Shown here piece after piece: positions 12,700 through 22,225 of a DNA stretch of 29,367 nucleotides (the stretch's first letter is position 1; every line of letters starts with the position of its first letter). Under the pieces are notes generated by a model that saw only the letters and a list, made by a program, of their open reading frames with translations, searched no databases and was not told the origin of the DNA. Location: the IMG/VR virus record IMGVR_UViG_3300020421_002173, positions 1 to 29,367 of that record; one strand, 5' to 3'. The translations under genes were made by a program, and so were the position numbers. Origin of the DNA: a virus.

Positions 12700-13316
12700 A
12701 GCACACTTTTCCTCACATAAAGAGCATCGCCCCAGATTTGACCGCCCCAGTCAGTCTCTTTTCTTACCATATCAAATCCTTCTAGGAACTCATCAATCTC
12801 ATAAATCATTGCATTGTTTTCATATACTTCAGCACGATTAACTTCACAGTAAACATAGTCTACTTGTTCTAGAATCTTAGCACCACCTTTCAAAACTTCA
12901 AGTTCATAACCCTGAACATCCATATTAATGAAGTTGTAATCATGACAGTCATAGTTATCAAGAATATCAACTTCCACATCTTCCTTTCCAGGAAATGCTA
13001 CATTAGGATGATGCTCAAGATGAATCTTTGGTTTTAAAATTGAACTACTAATACGATTGTGATCGCTTACATACATTGTTGCCTTACCTGATTCTGAACC
13101 AAGAGCAACATTATATCCTTCAATGTTTGCATTCATCTTACTTGCTTTCTCTGTAAGAAGTTCAAACGTCTCAGACAATGGTTCAAACAACATAATGTTC
13201 TGAATGCCCATCCCAATATAATCTTCAATCTCTTGACCTAGATGAGCACCAATATGAATGATACCTTTCACATCCATATTATACTTCTTCACCATATTAC
13301 GAAAACTAAGCAGCAT
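12696..13316 (-). CDS. FkbM-family methyltransferase
   Basis: A 206-residue SAM-dependent methyltransferase of the FkbM type, which methylates sugar hydroxyls. GIIHIGAHLGQEIEDY (about residues 18-33) is motif I with an Asp/Glu after it, MLFEPLSETFELL is motif II, and NFINMDVQGYELEVLKGG (about residues 128-145) is the diagnostic FkbM block. It would O-methylate a residue of the glycan. It overlaps the GT4-like gene upstream by 11 bases and the GT6 gene downstream by ATGA, so it belongs to the same chain of genes. Confidence 0.9.
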   Translation of the reverse strand: MLLSFRNMVKKYNMDVKGIIHIGAHLGQEIEDYIGMGIQNIMLFEPLSETFELLTEKASKMNANIEGYNVALGSESGKATMYVSDHNRISSSILKPKIHLEHHPNVAFPGKEDVEVDILDNYDCHDYNFINMDVQGYELEVLKGGAKILEQVDYVYCEVNRAEVYENNAMIYEIDEFLEGFDMVRKETDWGGQIWGDALYVRKSVL

Positions 13317-14175
13317 TGAGAATCTCCAAGAGAGTATTTACAGATTTCTTATATGAAAGGTTCTCTTCCACATATTTGCGTGATGTATATATTTTATCAC
13401 AAAACTCACTGAAAGCATAATGCATTTTATGCTCATCATAGAATCGCACACCACATTGATCTGACCAATACGGAATAGATGTAGCAGGCACACGCCATTG
13501 TTCACCTTGATCATTCCATTCCTTGATATCCCATACGAACATGGGCATATCTCTTGCCATCATTTCTTGAACAGCGATGCCTTGACTCTCAGTTCCGTTA
13601 AGAAGAAAACAGAATGCTGATTGATCACACAAACTTTCTAATTCTTTTTGCGCGTATGAACCATACTCAACCAAGTTGTAAGACATTTCATTCTCTTTCA
13701 AGAATTTGATTGCTGCCTCTAGTTCTTCCTTGCTCCTGCGTTTGTAATACAAAAGACAATCATACTTGATGCTGGAGAGATCCTTTTTGAATGGTTTCAT
13801 CTCAATACCAACAGGCCAGACAACTACTTTGCTTTCATCCATTCCAAACTTATTCACATATAGATCTTTGACCCATTGTGAAGGAGCAATCATAGTCTTG
13901 TAGTAGTTTGGATTCTTAAGTAGAAACTGTCCATATTGATCAAACAACCATACTTGAGGACCAATCACACAAGTTTCCTGTTCAATCTTAGAGTGCTTCT
14001 CATGACCCTTCGCATCATATTGAAGTATAAAGTTATGATCATACTTCTCTTCATTTACAGCAAATTCAATGCCCTCTTGCTTGAGAGACTCCAAAAGATT
14101 ATGAATAACCTTTTTAGGTCCATTCATCTTAGCAGTATGTCCCCAATAAGATTCAGAATAAAATAGATTTAACAT
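13306..14175 (-). CDS. GT-B glycosyltransferase (GT4-like)
   Basis: A 289-residue protein with a GT-B two-domain plan. PSQWVKDLYVNKFG and VVVWPVGIE mark the domain junction; the C-terminal donor site has the E-x7-E type segment around NGTESQGIAVQEMMARDMPM (about residues 193-212), typical of retaining GT4 transferases. It is shorter than usual because the N-terminal domain is reduced. It would add a sugar from an unidentified nucleotide donor. It overlaps both neighbours by 7-11 bases. Confidence 0.8.
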   Translation of the reverse strand: MLNLFYSESYWGHTAKMNGPKKVIHNLLESLKQEGIEFAVNEEKYDHNFILQYDAKGHEKHSKIEQETCVIGPQVWLFDQYGQFLLKNPNYYKTMIAPSQWVKDLYVNKFGMDESKVVVWPVGIEMKPFKKDLSSIKYDCLLYYKRRSKEELEAAIKFLKENEMSYNLVEYGSYAQKELESLCDQSAFCFLLNGTESQGIAVQEMMARDMPMFVWDIKEWNDQGEQWRVPATSIPYWSDQCGVRFYDEHKMHYAFSEFCDKIYTSRKYVEENLSYKKSVNTLLEILNAA

Positions 14176-15245
14176 ACTGCCTCTTCAAAAAGTTTGACAT
14201 ACTTATCAATGATAGCATTCATTGAGAAGAGTTCATCATATCTTCTCTTTGCTTCATCAGAGAACTCATCATACTTTTCTTGATCCTCCATCATCATCTT
14301 CATGATAGCAGCATACTCATCTGAGTTATCTACAACAGCACCTGCTAATCCAATCTGTGCTGCCTGACCCATACTAGGGGCACTGTGACTGATTACAGGC
14401 AACCCATGAGACATTGCTTCAATGATAGCACTAGAACACTGCTCTCCGTCCTTTCTACCGTGTGCATAGACAGTCAATGTATTCAAAAACTTATGAATAG
14501 CATCCACATCACCAGTAGCAGGATAGAACTTAATGTTCTTGATACCCAACTGCTCTGCTTGGTTCTTATACTTATTACCGCCACCTAGCATCAAGAACAT
14601 TGTATCACTTGATTCAACCTTAGCATATGCTAGTAGTGGAATATCAGAGAAAATACCATCGTTTTCTCGTTGATGCATACCAAAAATATGATTATAGTCT
14701 TTAAACTCAAGACTACCCTCTACTTCTGGTATCTCAACTGCTGGAGGAATCACCATAGACTTTTCAGAAGGTCCACCTGCTTGAATCCATTTACCACGTT
14801 GTTCTTCAGACATCAATACTGTCTTATACGTGTTTGATTTGTTCTCTGCCATTCCAGATAGATGGATAGTATCAATGATAGGTGTTTTAAAAATAAGATT
14901 AAAAGGATATTCTGGATGACCAGAGCGGCCACTTACAACCAGGTCATAGTTTTTCTCATCAAATAAATCCCAAAGGTTTGTTCTAATCCAATCATGAGTA
15001 TGCACTGTTACATTCTTATGACCTACATGCACAGGAATACAATTTACTCCATGTGCCTTACAGTACTCAACTCTTGTGGGGTCAGTATCAAGATGTCTAT
15101 GATCTGAACCAATGTATGGAGCACCATTAGTATAAAAATAATCTACCTCAAACTTATCTTTAGGTAAGTGAGAAGCAATAGTTTGAAGGAACTTTTCAGT
15201 TCCTCCTGCGGCCATACCACCGAACTTAATGAATGCGATTTTCAT
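14169..15245 (-). CDS. GT4-family glycosyltransferase (group 1)
   Basis: A 358-residue GT-B enzyme. The N-terminus has the acceptor-side glycine loop GGMAAGGTEKFLQTIASHL (residues 9-27); the C-terminus has YAHGRKDGEQCSSAIIEAMS followed by HGLPVIS (about residues 260-290), the E-x7-E donor motif of GT4. It is a retaining transferase acting on the glycan in the cytoplasm or at the membrane surface. The length is standard for the family. One base separates its start from the upstream gene's stop. Confidence 0.88.
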   Translation of the reverse strand: MKIAFIKFGGMAAGGTEKFLQTIASHLPKDKFEVDYFYTNGAPYIGSDHRHLDTDPTRVEYCKAHGVNCIPVHVGHKNVTVHTHDWIRTNLWDLFDEKNYDLVVSGRSGHPEYPFNLIFKTPIIDTIHLSGMAENKSNTYKTVLMSEEQRGKWIQAGGPSEKSMVIPPAVEIPEVEGSLEFKDYNHIFGMHQRENDGIFSDIPLLAYAKVESSDTMFLMLGGGNKYKNQAEQLGIKNIKFYPATGDVDAIHKFLNTLTVYAHGRKDGEQCSSAIIEAMSHGLPVISHSAPSMGQAAQIGLAGAVVDNSDEYAAIMKMMMEDQEKYDEFSDEAKRRYDELFSMNAIIDKYVKLFEEAVC

Positions 15246-15246
15246 A

Positions 15247-16176
15247 TCAGGTATAAGGATTGTTTGGTTCTCTTCCAGTTCTATCTACAAATGCTTTCTT
15301 TAACTGTGGAATATGCCAGATACGAAGACCCTCAAAATATTCAGCACCTTTATCATCAAAGTGCTCAAGAATCTTAGGCATCAAATCTGCTCTAAGGAAT
15401 GTACTTTCATCCCAATTGGGATCAAAGTTTGGAATATTAGGTACAGGCAGACCTTCCAACCACTCATCAGGAATCTTACTCAGACCAACATTGTCATCTT
15501 GGAAGCAGATAGAATACTTTCCAGTGATAGTAGGTAGTGCTCCTGGTCCATGCTGAACTAGTTCACCTACTTGCTTCCATGCTTGCTTCAGATGGAAGTT
15601 ATTGAACATAGCAAACTGATAATGAAGGACACAACCCATATTAGGATCAAGTCTCATCCAGTTCTCTTCATTATTAGGTCCAATGGTTCTACCATCAGCC
15701 ATAAATGTGTAGTGGTAATCTAGTTCAGGACTGTCTGCTACAACAAAATCTTTGAATAGATTGCTCCATACAGTATGATCATTGCGATAGTGATTATAAC
15801 TTTTCCATAATGCTAACCACTGCATCACCAGTTTCTTGCCTGGAGGGATGTTAGAGATTACTTCCCTCGCAATAGGCACGAAGTTATTAGTGAATGTTTC
15901 ATCAGCATCTAAGCAAAGGAAGTGTGTTCCTTTTTGCTCTCTAGCATAGTTAAACAGGTACTGACGGACACGACCAGGATTCCATCCACCACGTATGTCT
16001 GCTGTCTCAGTATAATCTTTGACGATTACACCAGCATTCTCCATAATCTCTCTAGAGTTATCTGTAGAGTTGTCATCAATAGCGATAATCTCATCACAGA
16101 TAGGTTGTACATTCTTCAAGAAGAGAGGAAGATATTGCTCTTCATTCTTGAAAGGCAAAAGTCCAATAATTTTCAT
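15247..16176 (-). CDS. GT2-like glycosyltransferase
   Basis: A 309-residue GT-A protein. The N-terminus LLPFKNEEQYLPLFLKNV and IIAIDDNSTDNSREI (about residues 30-44) is the nucleotide-binding part; FLCLDADETF (about residue 88) carries the DxD that binds the metal and donor. The C-terminal ~150 residues are aromatic-rich and not assigned. Long, cytoplasmic, without membrane segments. It would be an inverting transferase building the glycan. The start overlaps the methyltransferase stop by ATGA. Confidence 0.85.
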   Translation of the reverse strand: MKIIGLLPFKNEEQYLPLFLKNVQPICDEIIAIDDNSTDNSREIMENAGVIVKDYTETADIRGGWNPGRVRQYLFNYAREQKGTHFLCLDADETFTNNFVPIAREVISNIPPGKKLVMQWLALWKSYNHYRNDHTVWSNLFKDFVVADSPELDYHYTFMADGRTIGPNNEENWMRLDPNMGCVLHYQFAMFNNFHLKQAWKQVGELVQHGPGALPTITGKYSICFQDDNVGLSKIPDEWLEGLPVPNIPNFDPNWDESTFLRADLMPKILEHFDDKGAEYFEGLRIWHIPQLKKAFVDRTGREPNNPYT

Positions 16177-16799
16177 AAGTAAATACCGAAACCACTTTGG
16201 TGTGCTGTGCTTGTTACATCAAATTTAATACCAGTCCATTCATCATGAAACTGACCTTTTGTTCTAGGATCAGATGAATCATAATCGCTAACGATATCAT
16301 CAACAACCAAGATACAATCATCCTTCATATAAGGTTTCCACAAATCATACTCTGCTTTGATTTGTTCATAGGTATGAATAGTATCGGCAAACAACATTGC
16401 AATACTATTCTTCTCAAATGTTCTTTCAATCCTCTCAGCATCAAGAGAATCAAAATCATTCTCAATGACTACTCTTGAGTCATTCCAAACCTCTGGAGTA
16501 ATGTATCTACAATCATTCTCAATATCAAATGAATAGAATGATTGCCCTTCCTTCAGGGCATCGTAGATAGCAAGAGTGCTACATCCTCGGCGGTTGCCAA
16601 GTTCAACAACCGTACCATCAACGTGCTCTGTGAGTTTATGTAGATACCAGAAATATCCGTGTGTCCCGTCTTGATTGGTAATATATCCGTGATGCTCAGT
16701 GCCTGGAGCAATAAGTCTTGTAAGATTCGGATCATTCCATTGAACAGTTTTGTTCTTTAGTTTGATGATCTTGTTGATGAAAGTATTATGATCACTCAT
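16173..16799 (-). CDS. Class I SAM-dependent methyltransferase (CmcI/Methyltransf_24-like)
   Basis: A 208-residue methyltransferase. GTVVELGNRRGCSTLAIYDA (near residues 63-82) is the SAM-binding motif I, SFYSFDIEND is motif II and ILVVDDIVSDYD a late acidic motif, as in the CmcI-like family that modifies sugars or small molecules. ATG 16799 is used (8-base overlap with the GT2 stop) in place of a TTG 18 bases upstream. It is the second methyltransferase of the cluster, suggesting a methylated glycan. Confidence 0.8.
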   Translation of the reverse strand: MSDHNTFINKIIKLKNKTVQWNDPNLTRLIAPGTEHHGYITNQDGTHGYFWYLHKLTEHVDGTVVELGNRRGCSTLAIYDALKEGQSFYSFDIENDCRYITPEVWNDSRVVIENDFDSLDAERIERTFEKNSIAMLFADTIHTYEQIKAEYDLWKPYMKDDCILVVDDIVSDYDSSDPRTKGQFHDEWTGIKFDVTSTAHQSGFGIYL

Positions 16800-17574
16800 T
16801 AAAATTTGATGCCTCAATCACTGTATCATTAAACGTAATCTTATTTAGATCATACTCAGAAGATGCTTGAGGCACTAACTTAGAGTCCAGAACACGGATA
16901 TCATAACGAAGTTCAATGACTGTACGCTCTAATGGTTGCCTACTGTTAGGTTTAGTGCTCTGTCCCAATCCTTCATCAAGATAATAACCTAGAATATGAG
17001 GAATGTGAAGACCTTTACCACAACGTGCCATACGCATCGCAAGATCATAGTCAGCACCAGAGATGAGTTGCTCATCAAACCAACCAGTCTTCTCTAGCAA
17101 ACTTCTACGAACCATGAAGAATGGTCCAAGTATCATACCGATCTTCAACCACTCCTCTTTGCCAGTTTCATCTACCAGTTCTCCTTCAGTGCCTCTAAAC
17201 TGTGGAACTTTGATATAGTTACCATATACAAAATCAACATCAGGATTCTCATCCAGTGCTTTCACCATAACTTCAAGTGAGTCTGGTGTACGAAGGTCAT
17301 CAATATTCCAAATGCAGAAATATTCTCCTGTACCATTCTCAATACAGCGATTCATAGAAACGCCAATAGGGTCAACACCCTCTACAACAATGTGAACTAC
17401 ATTGTCTTCTTTCTCATTATGATCCTCAACCTGTTCAATTTCTCTCTTAGTAGGATCATTATGATCCAAAACTACTTCAAAGTCTCTGAATGTTTGTTCT
17501 GAGATACTATCTAAGAATCCATCCAAATACTTTCCAGTTTTATATGATGGGCTGATGCAACTTACTTTAGTCAT
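16792..17574 (-). CDS. GT2-family glycosyltransferase
   Basis: A 260-residue GT-A transferase with a standard GT2 plan: SCISPSYKTGKYLDGFLDSI at residues 5-24, a variant acidic IWNIDDLRTPDSLEVM (about residues 89-104) at the DxD position, and a GWFDEQLISGADYDLAMRMA acceptor/catalytic-base segment (the ED/AD-x2-L region). It is an inverting enzyme with unknown donor. It overlaps the SDR gene upstream by 8 bases. Confidence 0.88.
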   Translation of the reverse strand: MTKVSCISPSYKTGKYLDGFLDSISEQTFRDFEVVLDHNDPTKREIEQVEDHNEKEDNVVHIVVEGVDPIGVSMNRCIENGTGEYFCIWNIDDLRTPDSLEVMVKALDENPDVDFVYGNYIKVPQFRGTEGELVDETGKEEWLKIGMILGPFFMVRRSLLEKTGWFDEQLISGADYDLAMRMARCGKGLHIPHILGYYLDEGLGQSTKPNSRQPLERTVIELRYDIRVLDSKLVPQASSEYDLNKITFNDTVIEASNFNE

Positions 17575-18424
17575 TTAAATACTCCTTTTTCATTTCATTA
17601 AACACCTTTGCAATACCGATGCCTACAGTTGTTTTAGGTATCCACCATCCAGTAATAAAAGTGTCTGGTGCGTTTCTTTTATCAAGTTGAACATTATCTT
17701 TAGCAAGTCCAGGTTTAATTTCAACATCATGCCTACCAATCAATCCAAACTGACCTTGAATCATCATGGCAATTTCTTTAATAGATTCAGATCTAAATGA
17801 TGTGATATGAAGTGGATCTTCTGATTTAAAATCAGTATAGTTTTCCATAACTGTCTCTAATGCTTCACAGCAGTCTTCAGCATAAAGAAACTGCCTTTCT
17901 TCTGTGCCATCAGTCAACATTTCAAACTCACCTTCCTCAAATCCTTTACGAATGAAGTCAGTGATGACGTGTGCTTTTTCATGGTCTTTCTCAATACCAT
18001 ACACATTCCAAAACTTAACAATAAGTCCTTTGAGTGATGTAGTATAAAGTTCACCAACTCTCTTCATTACACCATACGGTGAGTAACTCATATTACTCAT
18101 CTGAGATGATGCAAAGACAAAACGCTTATGATACTTCTCAAGCAGACCAAATGTCTGAGCCATAATACGAGTATTGTTATCAATAAACTGGAAGCTGTGT
18201 TGATACTTTTTAAGGTATCTTGAACCTCCAACATCAAATGCAAGAAAGAATACAAAGTCAGATTCTTTGATTACATGTTCAAGATTAAGATTAGGGATTT
18301 TTGTAAGGTCTTCCCCATCTCCTCTAGCAACATCAAACTCTAGTACATCATGCCCCTTTCCACGCATATACTCAGTCAAATAAGCACCTATCTGACCGCT
18401 TGAACCCAAGATAGCAATCTTCAT
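17567..18424 (-). CDS. NAD(P)-dependent sugar epimerase/reductase (SDR)
   Basis: A 285-residue extended SDR. The N-terminal GSSGQIGAYLTEYM (residues 7-20) is a variant GxxGxxG dinucleotide fold; FASSQMSNMSYSPYGVMKRV holds the catalytic Ser and Y-x3-K (YGVMK); WNVYGIEKDHEK and EERQFLYAEDC are substrate-side motifs. The product may be an epimerised, reduced or dehydrated nucleotide sugar, and the substrate is not readable. It overlaps the fucosyltransferase by ATGA and the GT2 gene by 8 bases. Confidence 0.85.
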   Translation of the reverse strand: MKIAILGSSGQIGAYLTEYMRGKGHDVLEFDVARGDGEDLTKIPNLNLEHVIKESDFVFFLAFDVGGSRYLKKYQHSFQFIDNNTRIMAQTFGLLEKYHKRFVFASSQMSNMSYSPYGVMKRVGELYTTSLKGLIVKFWNVYGIEKDHEKAHVITDFIRKGFEEGEFEMLTDGTEERQFLYAEDCCEALETVMENYTDFKSEDPLHITSFRSESIKEIAMMIQGQFGLIGRHDVEIKPGLAKDNVQLDKRNAPDTFITGWWIPKTTVGIGIAKVFNEMKKEYLND

Positions 18425-19191
18425 ACCTTAATCCATTCGTCTAGTAGAATTTCAGATCCAGTTCCGTCTGCTAACCATTTCTTAGGTCCAATAGTAAACT
18501 CAGAGTTACCAAGAAATGCTGCCCACCAACTGAAAGAACTATTAGCAATTATATGATACTTACATTTAGACATCAAGTGTAAGTGACCAACATCCTTATA
18601 GTCATTATATTTAGAGTCAACAAAAGTGATAGGATTATCTGTTTTAAGATTCTCTTGACACCACTCTACATCCTCAGAAAACACATAGTAATGAACAGAA
18701 GCAAACGTTTCTTCTACAATTTTCATTGCTTTAGAATAGTAACTAGCATCCATAACACCATGATGTGCTAATGCTGTAGGATTTTTGATGTAGTCTCCAC
18801 GTCTTACATGAATAGCAACTGAGTTTTCTGCAGCAAGAATCTCTTTCTCCATTTCTTTTACATCATCGCAAAAGTTAATCTTGAAAGTGAAATGTTCTCT
18901 TACCTCATCAATTACATTGTCAAACTCTTCTACATTTTGAAACCATCCTTCAAGAATGTGTCCACCTGGTGGTACATCCTCACAGCAGTCATACTTGATA
19001 TTAAACAAATCAAGATCAAACTTCCTACCAGTAAGACCATTCTTGATAACTTTTCTTTCTTGTCCTTCATAAAAACCACAATCAAGAATCAAGTTGGTAT
19101 ATTGAGGTGCTTGCTCTAAGGCAGACAATCCTTTGGCGTACTGAAACATTTGATTGCCCAGTCCGCCCATCAATCTTACATATAAGTTCAT
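18421..19191 (-). CDS. Alpha-1,2-fucosyltransferase-like (GT11), second copy
   Basis: A 256-residue GT11 enzyme with GGLGNQMFQYAKGL (residues 9-22), HVRRGDYI at 128-135 and IIANSSFSWWAAFLG near residue 215-229. It uses GDP-fucose made by the genes immediately upstream in the cluster. Its sequence differs widely from the GT11 at 6997-7797, so it is not a recent duplicate and probably serves another acceptor. It overlaps the GDP-mannose epimerase gene by ATGA. Confidence 0.93.
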   Translation of the reverse strand: MNLYVRLMGGLGNQMFQYAKGLSALEQAPQYTNLILDCGFYEGQERKVIKNGLTGRKFDLDLFNIKYDCCEDVPPGGHILEGWFQNVEEFDNVIDEVREHFTFKINFCDDVKEMEKEILAAENSVAIHVRRGDYIKNPTALAHHGVMDASYYSKAMKIVEETFASVHYYVFSEDVEWCQENLKTDNPITFVDSKYNDYKDVGHLHLMSKCKYHIIANSSFSWWAAFLGNSEFTIGPKKWLADGTGSEILLDEWIKV

Positions 19192-20231
19192 TTTTTAGTT
19201 TGTTCAAGAATCCAGTTATATGTGATACGAATACCTTCCTCAAGTGATCGAGTATAATCCCAACCAAGTTTTTCACGAACAAGATCATTGTTAGAGTTAC
19301 GTCCACGAACACCGAGAGGAGCATTCAGTTTATGCACCCTACGAACTACTTTACCTGATACCTTACCAGTAATCTCAGTAAGTTGATTAATCGTTACCAT
19401 TTCTTCTGAACCAATGTTCACTGGTCCAATGAAATCAGAATCCATTAAGCGACGTGTTGCTTCAATACATTCATCAACATATAAGAATGATCGAGTCTGC
19501 TTTCCATCCCCCCACACTTCAATCGAACCGCCAACTTCAGGAAGATTTGCTACCTTTCTACAGATTGCTGCTGGTGCCTTCTCTCTTCCACCATCCCAGG
19601 TCCCCTCTGGACCAAAAATGTTGTGATATCTAGCAATCCTAACAGGAATGCCATGATTACGATTATACGCAAGGTAGAGGCGCTCAGAGAAAAGTTTTTC
19701 CCATCCGTATTCTGAGTCTGGGTTCGCAGGGTATGCTGATTCTTCACGGCAGTCGGGATTATCAGGGTCCAGTTGATTGTGTTCTGGATACATGCAAGCA
19801 GAACCAGAATAGAAAATCTTAGTACTATTTACATCCTTTCTATTATTGAAAGAATGCTGCTCTTCAAGAACATTAAGATTGATACTAACTGAGTTATGCA
19901 TAATCTCAGCATCATTCTCACCAGTAAATACAAATCCTGCCCCACCCATATCAGCAGCAAACTGATAGATCTCATCAAAAGGTTCAATGTATCTCTCAGG
20001 AACAGAGTTATAGAAGTTGCCTTGCTCACCCTTATACTGAATAGCACGACGAACGAAATCTACATCACGTAGATCACCCTGCACAAACTCATTTGCTTCG
20101 GTATCAGAGTATTCGGGATACTTTAGATCAACTCCACGTACCCAGTATCCTTCTGATCGAAGTCTCTTAACCATATGACTTCCAATAAATCCACCCGCAC
20201 CAAGCACTAGTGCTGTCTTTGTATATTCCAT
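19188..20231 (-). CDS. GDP-mannose 3,5-epimerase-like SDR
   Basis: A 347-residue extended SDR resembling GDP-mannose 3',5'-epimerase, which yields GDP-L-galactose and GDP-L-gulose. LGAGGFIGSHMVKRL (about residues 10-24) binds NAD; AADMGGAGFVFT, YSGSACMYPEHNQ and the catalytic YGWEK match GME-type enzymes, as do RYHNIFGPEGTW and WGDGKQTRSFLYV. ATG 20231 is chosen; an upstream GTG would extend into the promoter region. With Gmd and GDP-fucose synthase it forms a GDP-mannose branching set: one precursor, two L-hexose donors. A late promoter motif lies 20 bases upstream. Confidence 0.85.
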   Translation of the reverse strand: MEYTKTALVLGAGGFIGSHMVKRLRSEGYWVRGVDLKYPEYSDTEANEFVQGDLRDVDFVRRAIQYKGEQGNFYNSVPERYIEPFDEIYQFAADMGGAGFVFTGENDAEIMHNSVSINLNVLEEQHSFNNRKDVNSTKIFYSGSACMYPEHNQLDPDNPDCREESAYPANPDSEYGWEKLFSERLYLAYNRNHGIPVRIARYHNIFGPEGTWDGGREKAPAAICRKVANLPEVGGSIEVWGDGKQTRSFLYVDECIEATRRLMDSDFIGPVNIGSEEMVTINQLTEITGKVSGKVVRRVHKLNAPLGVRGRNSNNDLVREKLGWDYTRSLEEGIRITYNWILEQTKK

Positions 20232-20250
20232 AATTTTAGTAAACCCTTCG

Positions 20251-20258
20251 TATTTATT
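20251..20258 (-). promoter_or_regulatory. T4-type late promoter (AATAAATA) before GDP-mannose epimerase
   Basis: AATAAATA on the minus strand, 19 bases before the ATG at 20231, partly inside the end of the GDP-fucose synthase gene. It could give late transcription of the epimerase and downstream sugar genes. Confidence 0.5.
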
Positions 20259-21210
20259 ATACCATATTTTCCATATACCACCTATAGGTATCTTGAACAC
20301 CTGACTTCAAATCAATGCTTGGTTTCCATCCAAGTTCTTTGATTTTATCGATACTCATAACTTTTTTAGGAGTTCCATTAGGTTTTAGAGTATCCCATAT
20401 AATACCTCCCCTGAATCCCACAACACTTGCAATAGTTTGAGCAAGTTCTTTGATGGTTACATCCTCACCTGTTCCGACATTCAGATGCTCACGTCCATCA
20501 TATTCAAGCATAGCAGTCAGACATGCACTAGCAAGATCATCAACGTGAAGGAACTCACGCATTGGAGATCCGTCACCCCATAAAATTATATCTGGAGTAA
20601 ATGGTCCACCCAAATCATGATCAATAACATCTTTGCCTTCATGAAACTTACGAATCATTGCTGGAAGCACATGACTATTATGTAAATCAAAGTTGTCATT
20701 AGGACCATATAGATTACAGGGCATCAAACTGATTGCATTGAATCCATATTGGTCTCGGTATGACTCACACATTTTGATTCCAGCAATCTTAGCAATAGCA
20801 TAAGAATCATTTGATGGTTCTAATGGGCCAGATAAGAGTTGATCTTCTGTAATAGGAAGATTAGGAAACTTAGGATAGATACAAGACGATCCTAAGAATA
20901 AAAGTTTTTCAACTTTATTTTTATAAGCAGAATCAATAATATTATTTTGAATCATAAGATTCTCATAGATCATCTGTGCTTTATGATCTCTATTTCCTAA
21001 GATTCCACCTACTCTAGCAGCAGCAACAAAGACATAATCAGGATTAACTGTCCGCATATAGATTTGAGTCTCTACTTGACTAGTAAAGTCTACTTGCTTT
21101 CTTGTTGCTTCAACAATATTTGTATATCCATTTTTCCGCAAGTGTCTTACGATTGCAGAACCAACCATACCCTTAGCGCCAGCAACTAAGATTCTAGAAT
21201 CACTATTCAT
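20257..21210 (-). CDS. fcl: GDP-L-fucose synthase
   Basis: A 317-residue enzyme that epimerises and reduces GDP-4-keto-6-deoxymannose to GDP-L-fucose with [20 protein letters not shown] (near residues 10-24) is the GxxGxxG fold, AAARVGGI (catalytic-site segment), [12 protein letters not shown] with the Ser, [16 protein letters not shown] with Y-x3-K, and [12 protein letters not shown] are all hallmarks of WcaG/Fcl. Length is normal. ATG 21210 overlaps the Gmd stop by 8 bases; it directly follows Gmd in the pathway and on the DNA. Confidence 0.95.
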   Translation of the reverse strand: MNSDSRILVAGAKGMVGSAIVRHLRKNGYTNIVEATRKQVDFTSQVETQIYMRTVNPDYVFVAAARVGGILGNRDHKAQMIYENLMIQNNIIDSAYKNKVEKLLFLGSSCIYPKFPNLPITEDQLLSGPLEPSNDSYAIAKIAGIKMCESYRDQYGFNAISLMPCNLYGPNDNFDLHNSHVLPAMIRKFHEGKDVIDHDLGGPFTPDIILWGDGSPMREFLHVDDLASACLTAMLEYDGREHLNVGTGEDVTIKELAQTIASVVGFRGGIIWDTLKPNGTPKKVMSIDKIKELGWKPSIDLKSGVQDTYRWYMENMV

Positions 21211-22201
21211 TTTCACACATGTCCTCAACTAATTGACTAAATGCAATCTCAGGTTCCCACCCAAGTTCTGTTTTGGCTTTAGTATAATCTCCAAGAAGAG
21301 TTTCAACTTCAGCAGGTCTGTAATATCTAGGACTGACACGGACAACAACGTTTTTAGTATTCGTATCAATTCCAATCTCATCTTCTCCCTCACCTTTCCA
21401 TACAATATGCATACCAAAATATGGAGCACACTTCTCAACAAACGTCCTAACAGAGTATTGTTCTGATGTAGCAACTACATAATCATCAGCAGTATCTTGC
21501 TGAAGCATCATCCACATTGCTCTTACATAGTCTTTAGTATGTCCCCAATCTCGTTTTGAATCTAGATTACCAAGAGTAAGTACATCCTGCTTACCATCAC
21601 GTATTGCTTTCAGTGCTCTTGTAATCTTTCTTGTTACAAAGGTCTCACCCCGTCTGGGTGATTCGTGATTAAACAGGATACCAGTACAAGCATACATCCC
21701 ATATGCCTCTCTATAGTTCTTAGTGATCCAGTATCCATATAGTTTTGCTACTCCATAAGGAGAGCGTGGATGAAACGGTGTGGTTTCTCTTTGTGGAATC
21801 TCTTGCACCTTACCAAACATCTCTGATGTAGAGGCTTGATAGATTCTTACTTTATCTTCCATACCAAGAAGACGAACTGCTTCTAAAATACGAAGTGCTC
21901 CAATAGCATCAACGTCAGCAGTATACTCAGGCATTTCAAAGGAGACCTTCACATGACTTTGAGCACCTAGATTGTAGATTTCAGTAGGTTGAACCTTCTG
22001 AATAACTCTTACAATATTGGTGGAGTCAGTGAGGTCTCCGTAATGAAGTTTAATTTTATTGAATATATGATCAATCCTATGGGTATTAATCAAAGAGGCA
22101 CGTCTTACAATACCATGAACTTCATATCCTTTTTCAAGTAAAAGTTCAGCAAGGTAAGACCCATCCTGCCCTGTAATACCAGTAATCAGAGCAACAGTCA
22201 T
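21203..22201 (-). CDS. gmd: GDP-mannose 4,6-dehydratase
   Basis: A 332-residue extended SDR converting GDP-D-mannose to GDP-4-keto-6-deoxy-D-mannose with bound [24 protein letters not shown] (residues 6-25), [39 protein letters not shown] (Y-x3-K) and [15 protein letters not shown] are nearly invariant in Gmd. Length is slightly below the bacterial ~370. It is the first gene of the sugar cluster, with a sigma-70 promoter at 22226-22255. Host GDP-mannose is the likely substrate since no mannose pathway is encoded here. Confidence 0.96.
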   Translation of the reverse strand: MTVALITGITGQDGSYLAELLLEKGYEVHGIVRRASLINTHRIDHIFNKIKLHYGDLTDSTNIVRVIQKVQPTEIYNLGAQSHVKVSFEMPEYTADVDAIGALRILEAVRLLGMEDKVRIYQASTSEMFGKVQEIPQRETTPFHPRSPYGVAKLYGYWITKNYREAYGMYACTGILFNHESPRRGETFVTRKITRALKAIRDGKQDVLTLGNLDSKRDWGHTKDYVRAMWMMLQQDTADDYVVATSEQYSVRTFVEKCAPYFGMHIVWKGEGEDEIGIDTNTKNVVVRVSPRYYRPAEVETLLGDYTKAKTELGWEPEIAFSQLVEDMCENE

Positions 22202-22225
22202 CAATCAAGGATATATTACCATTGA

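Noticed and set aside
20232-20300. Upstream GTG extension of the GDP-mannose epimerase
   Set aside because: It would read through the late promoter and the end of the GDP-fucose synthase; family similarity begins after ATG 20231.
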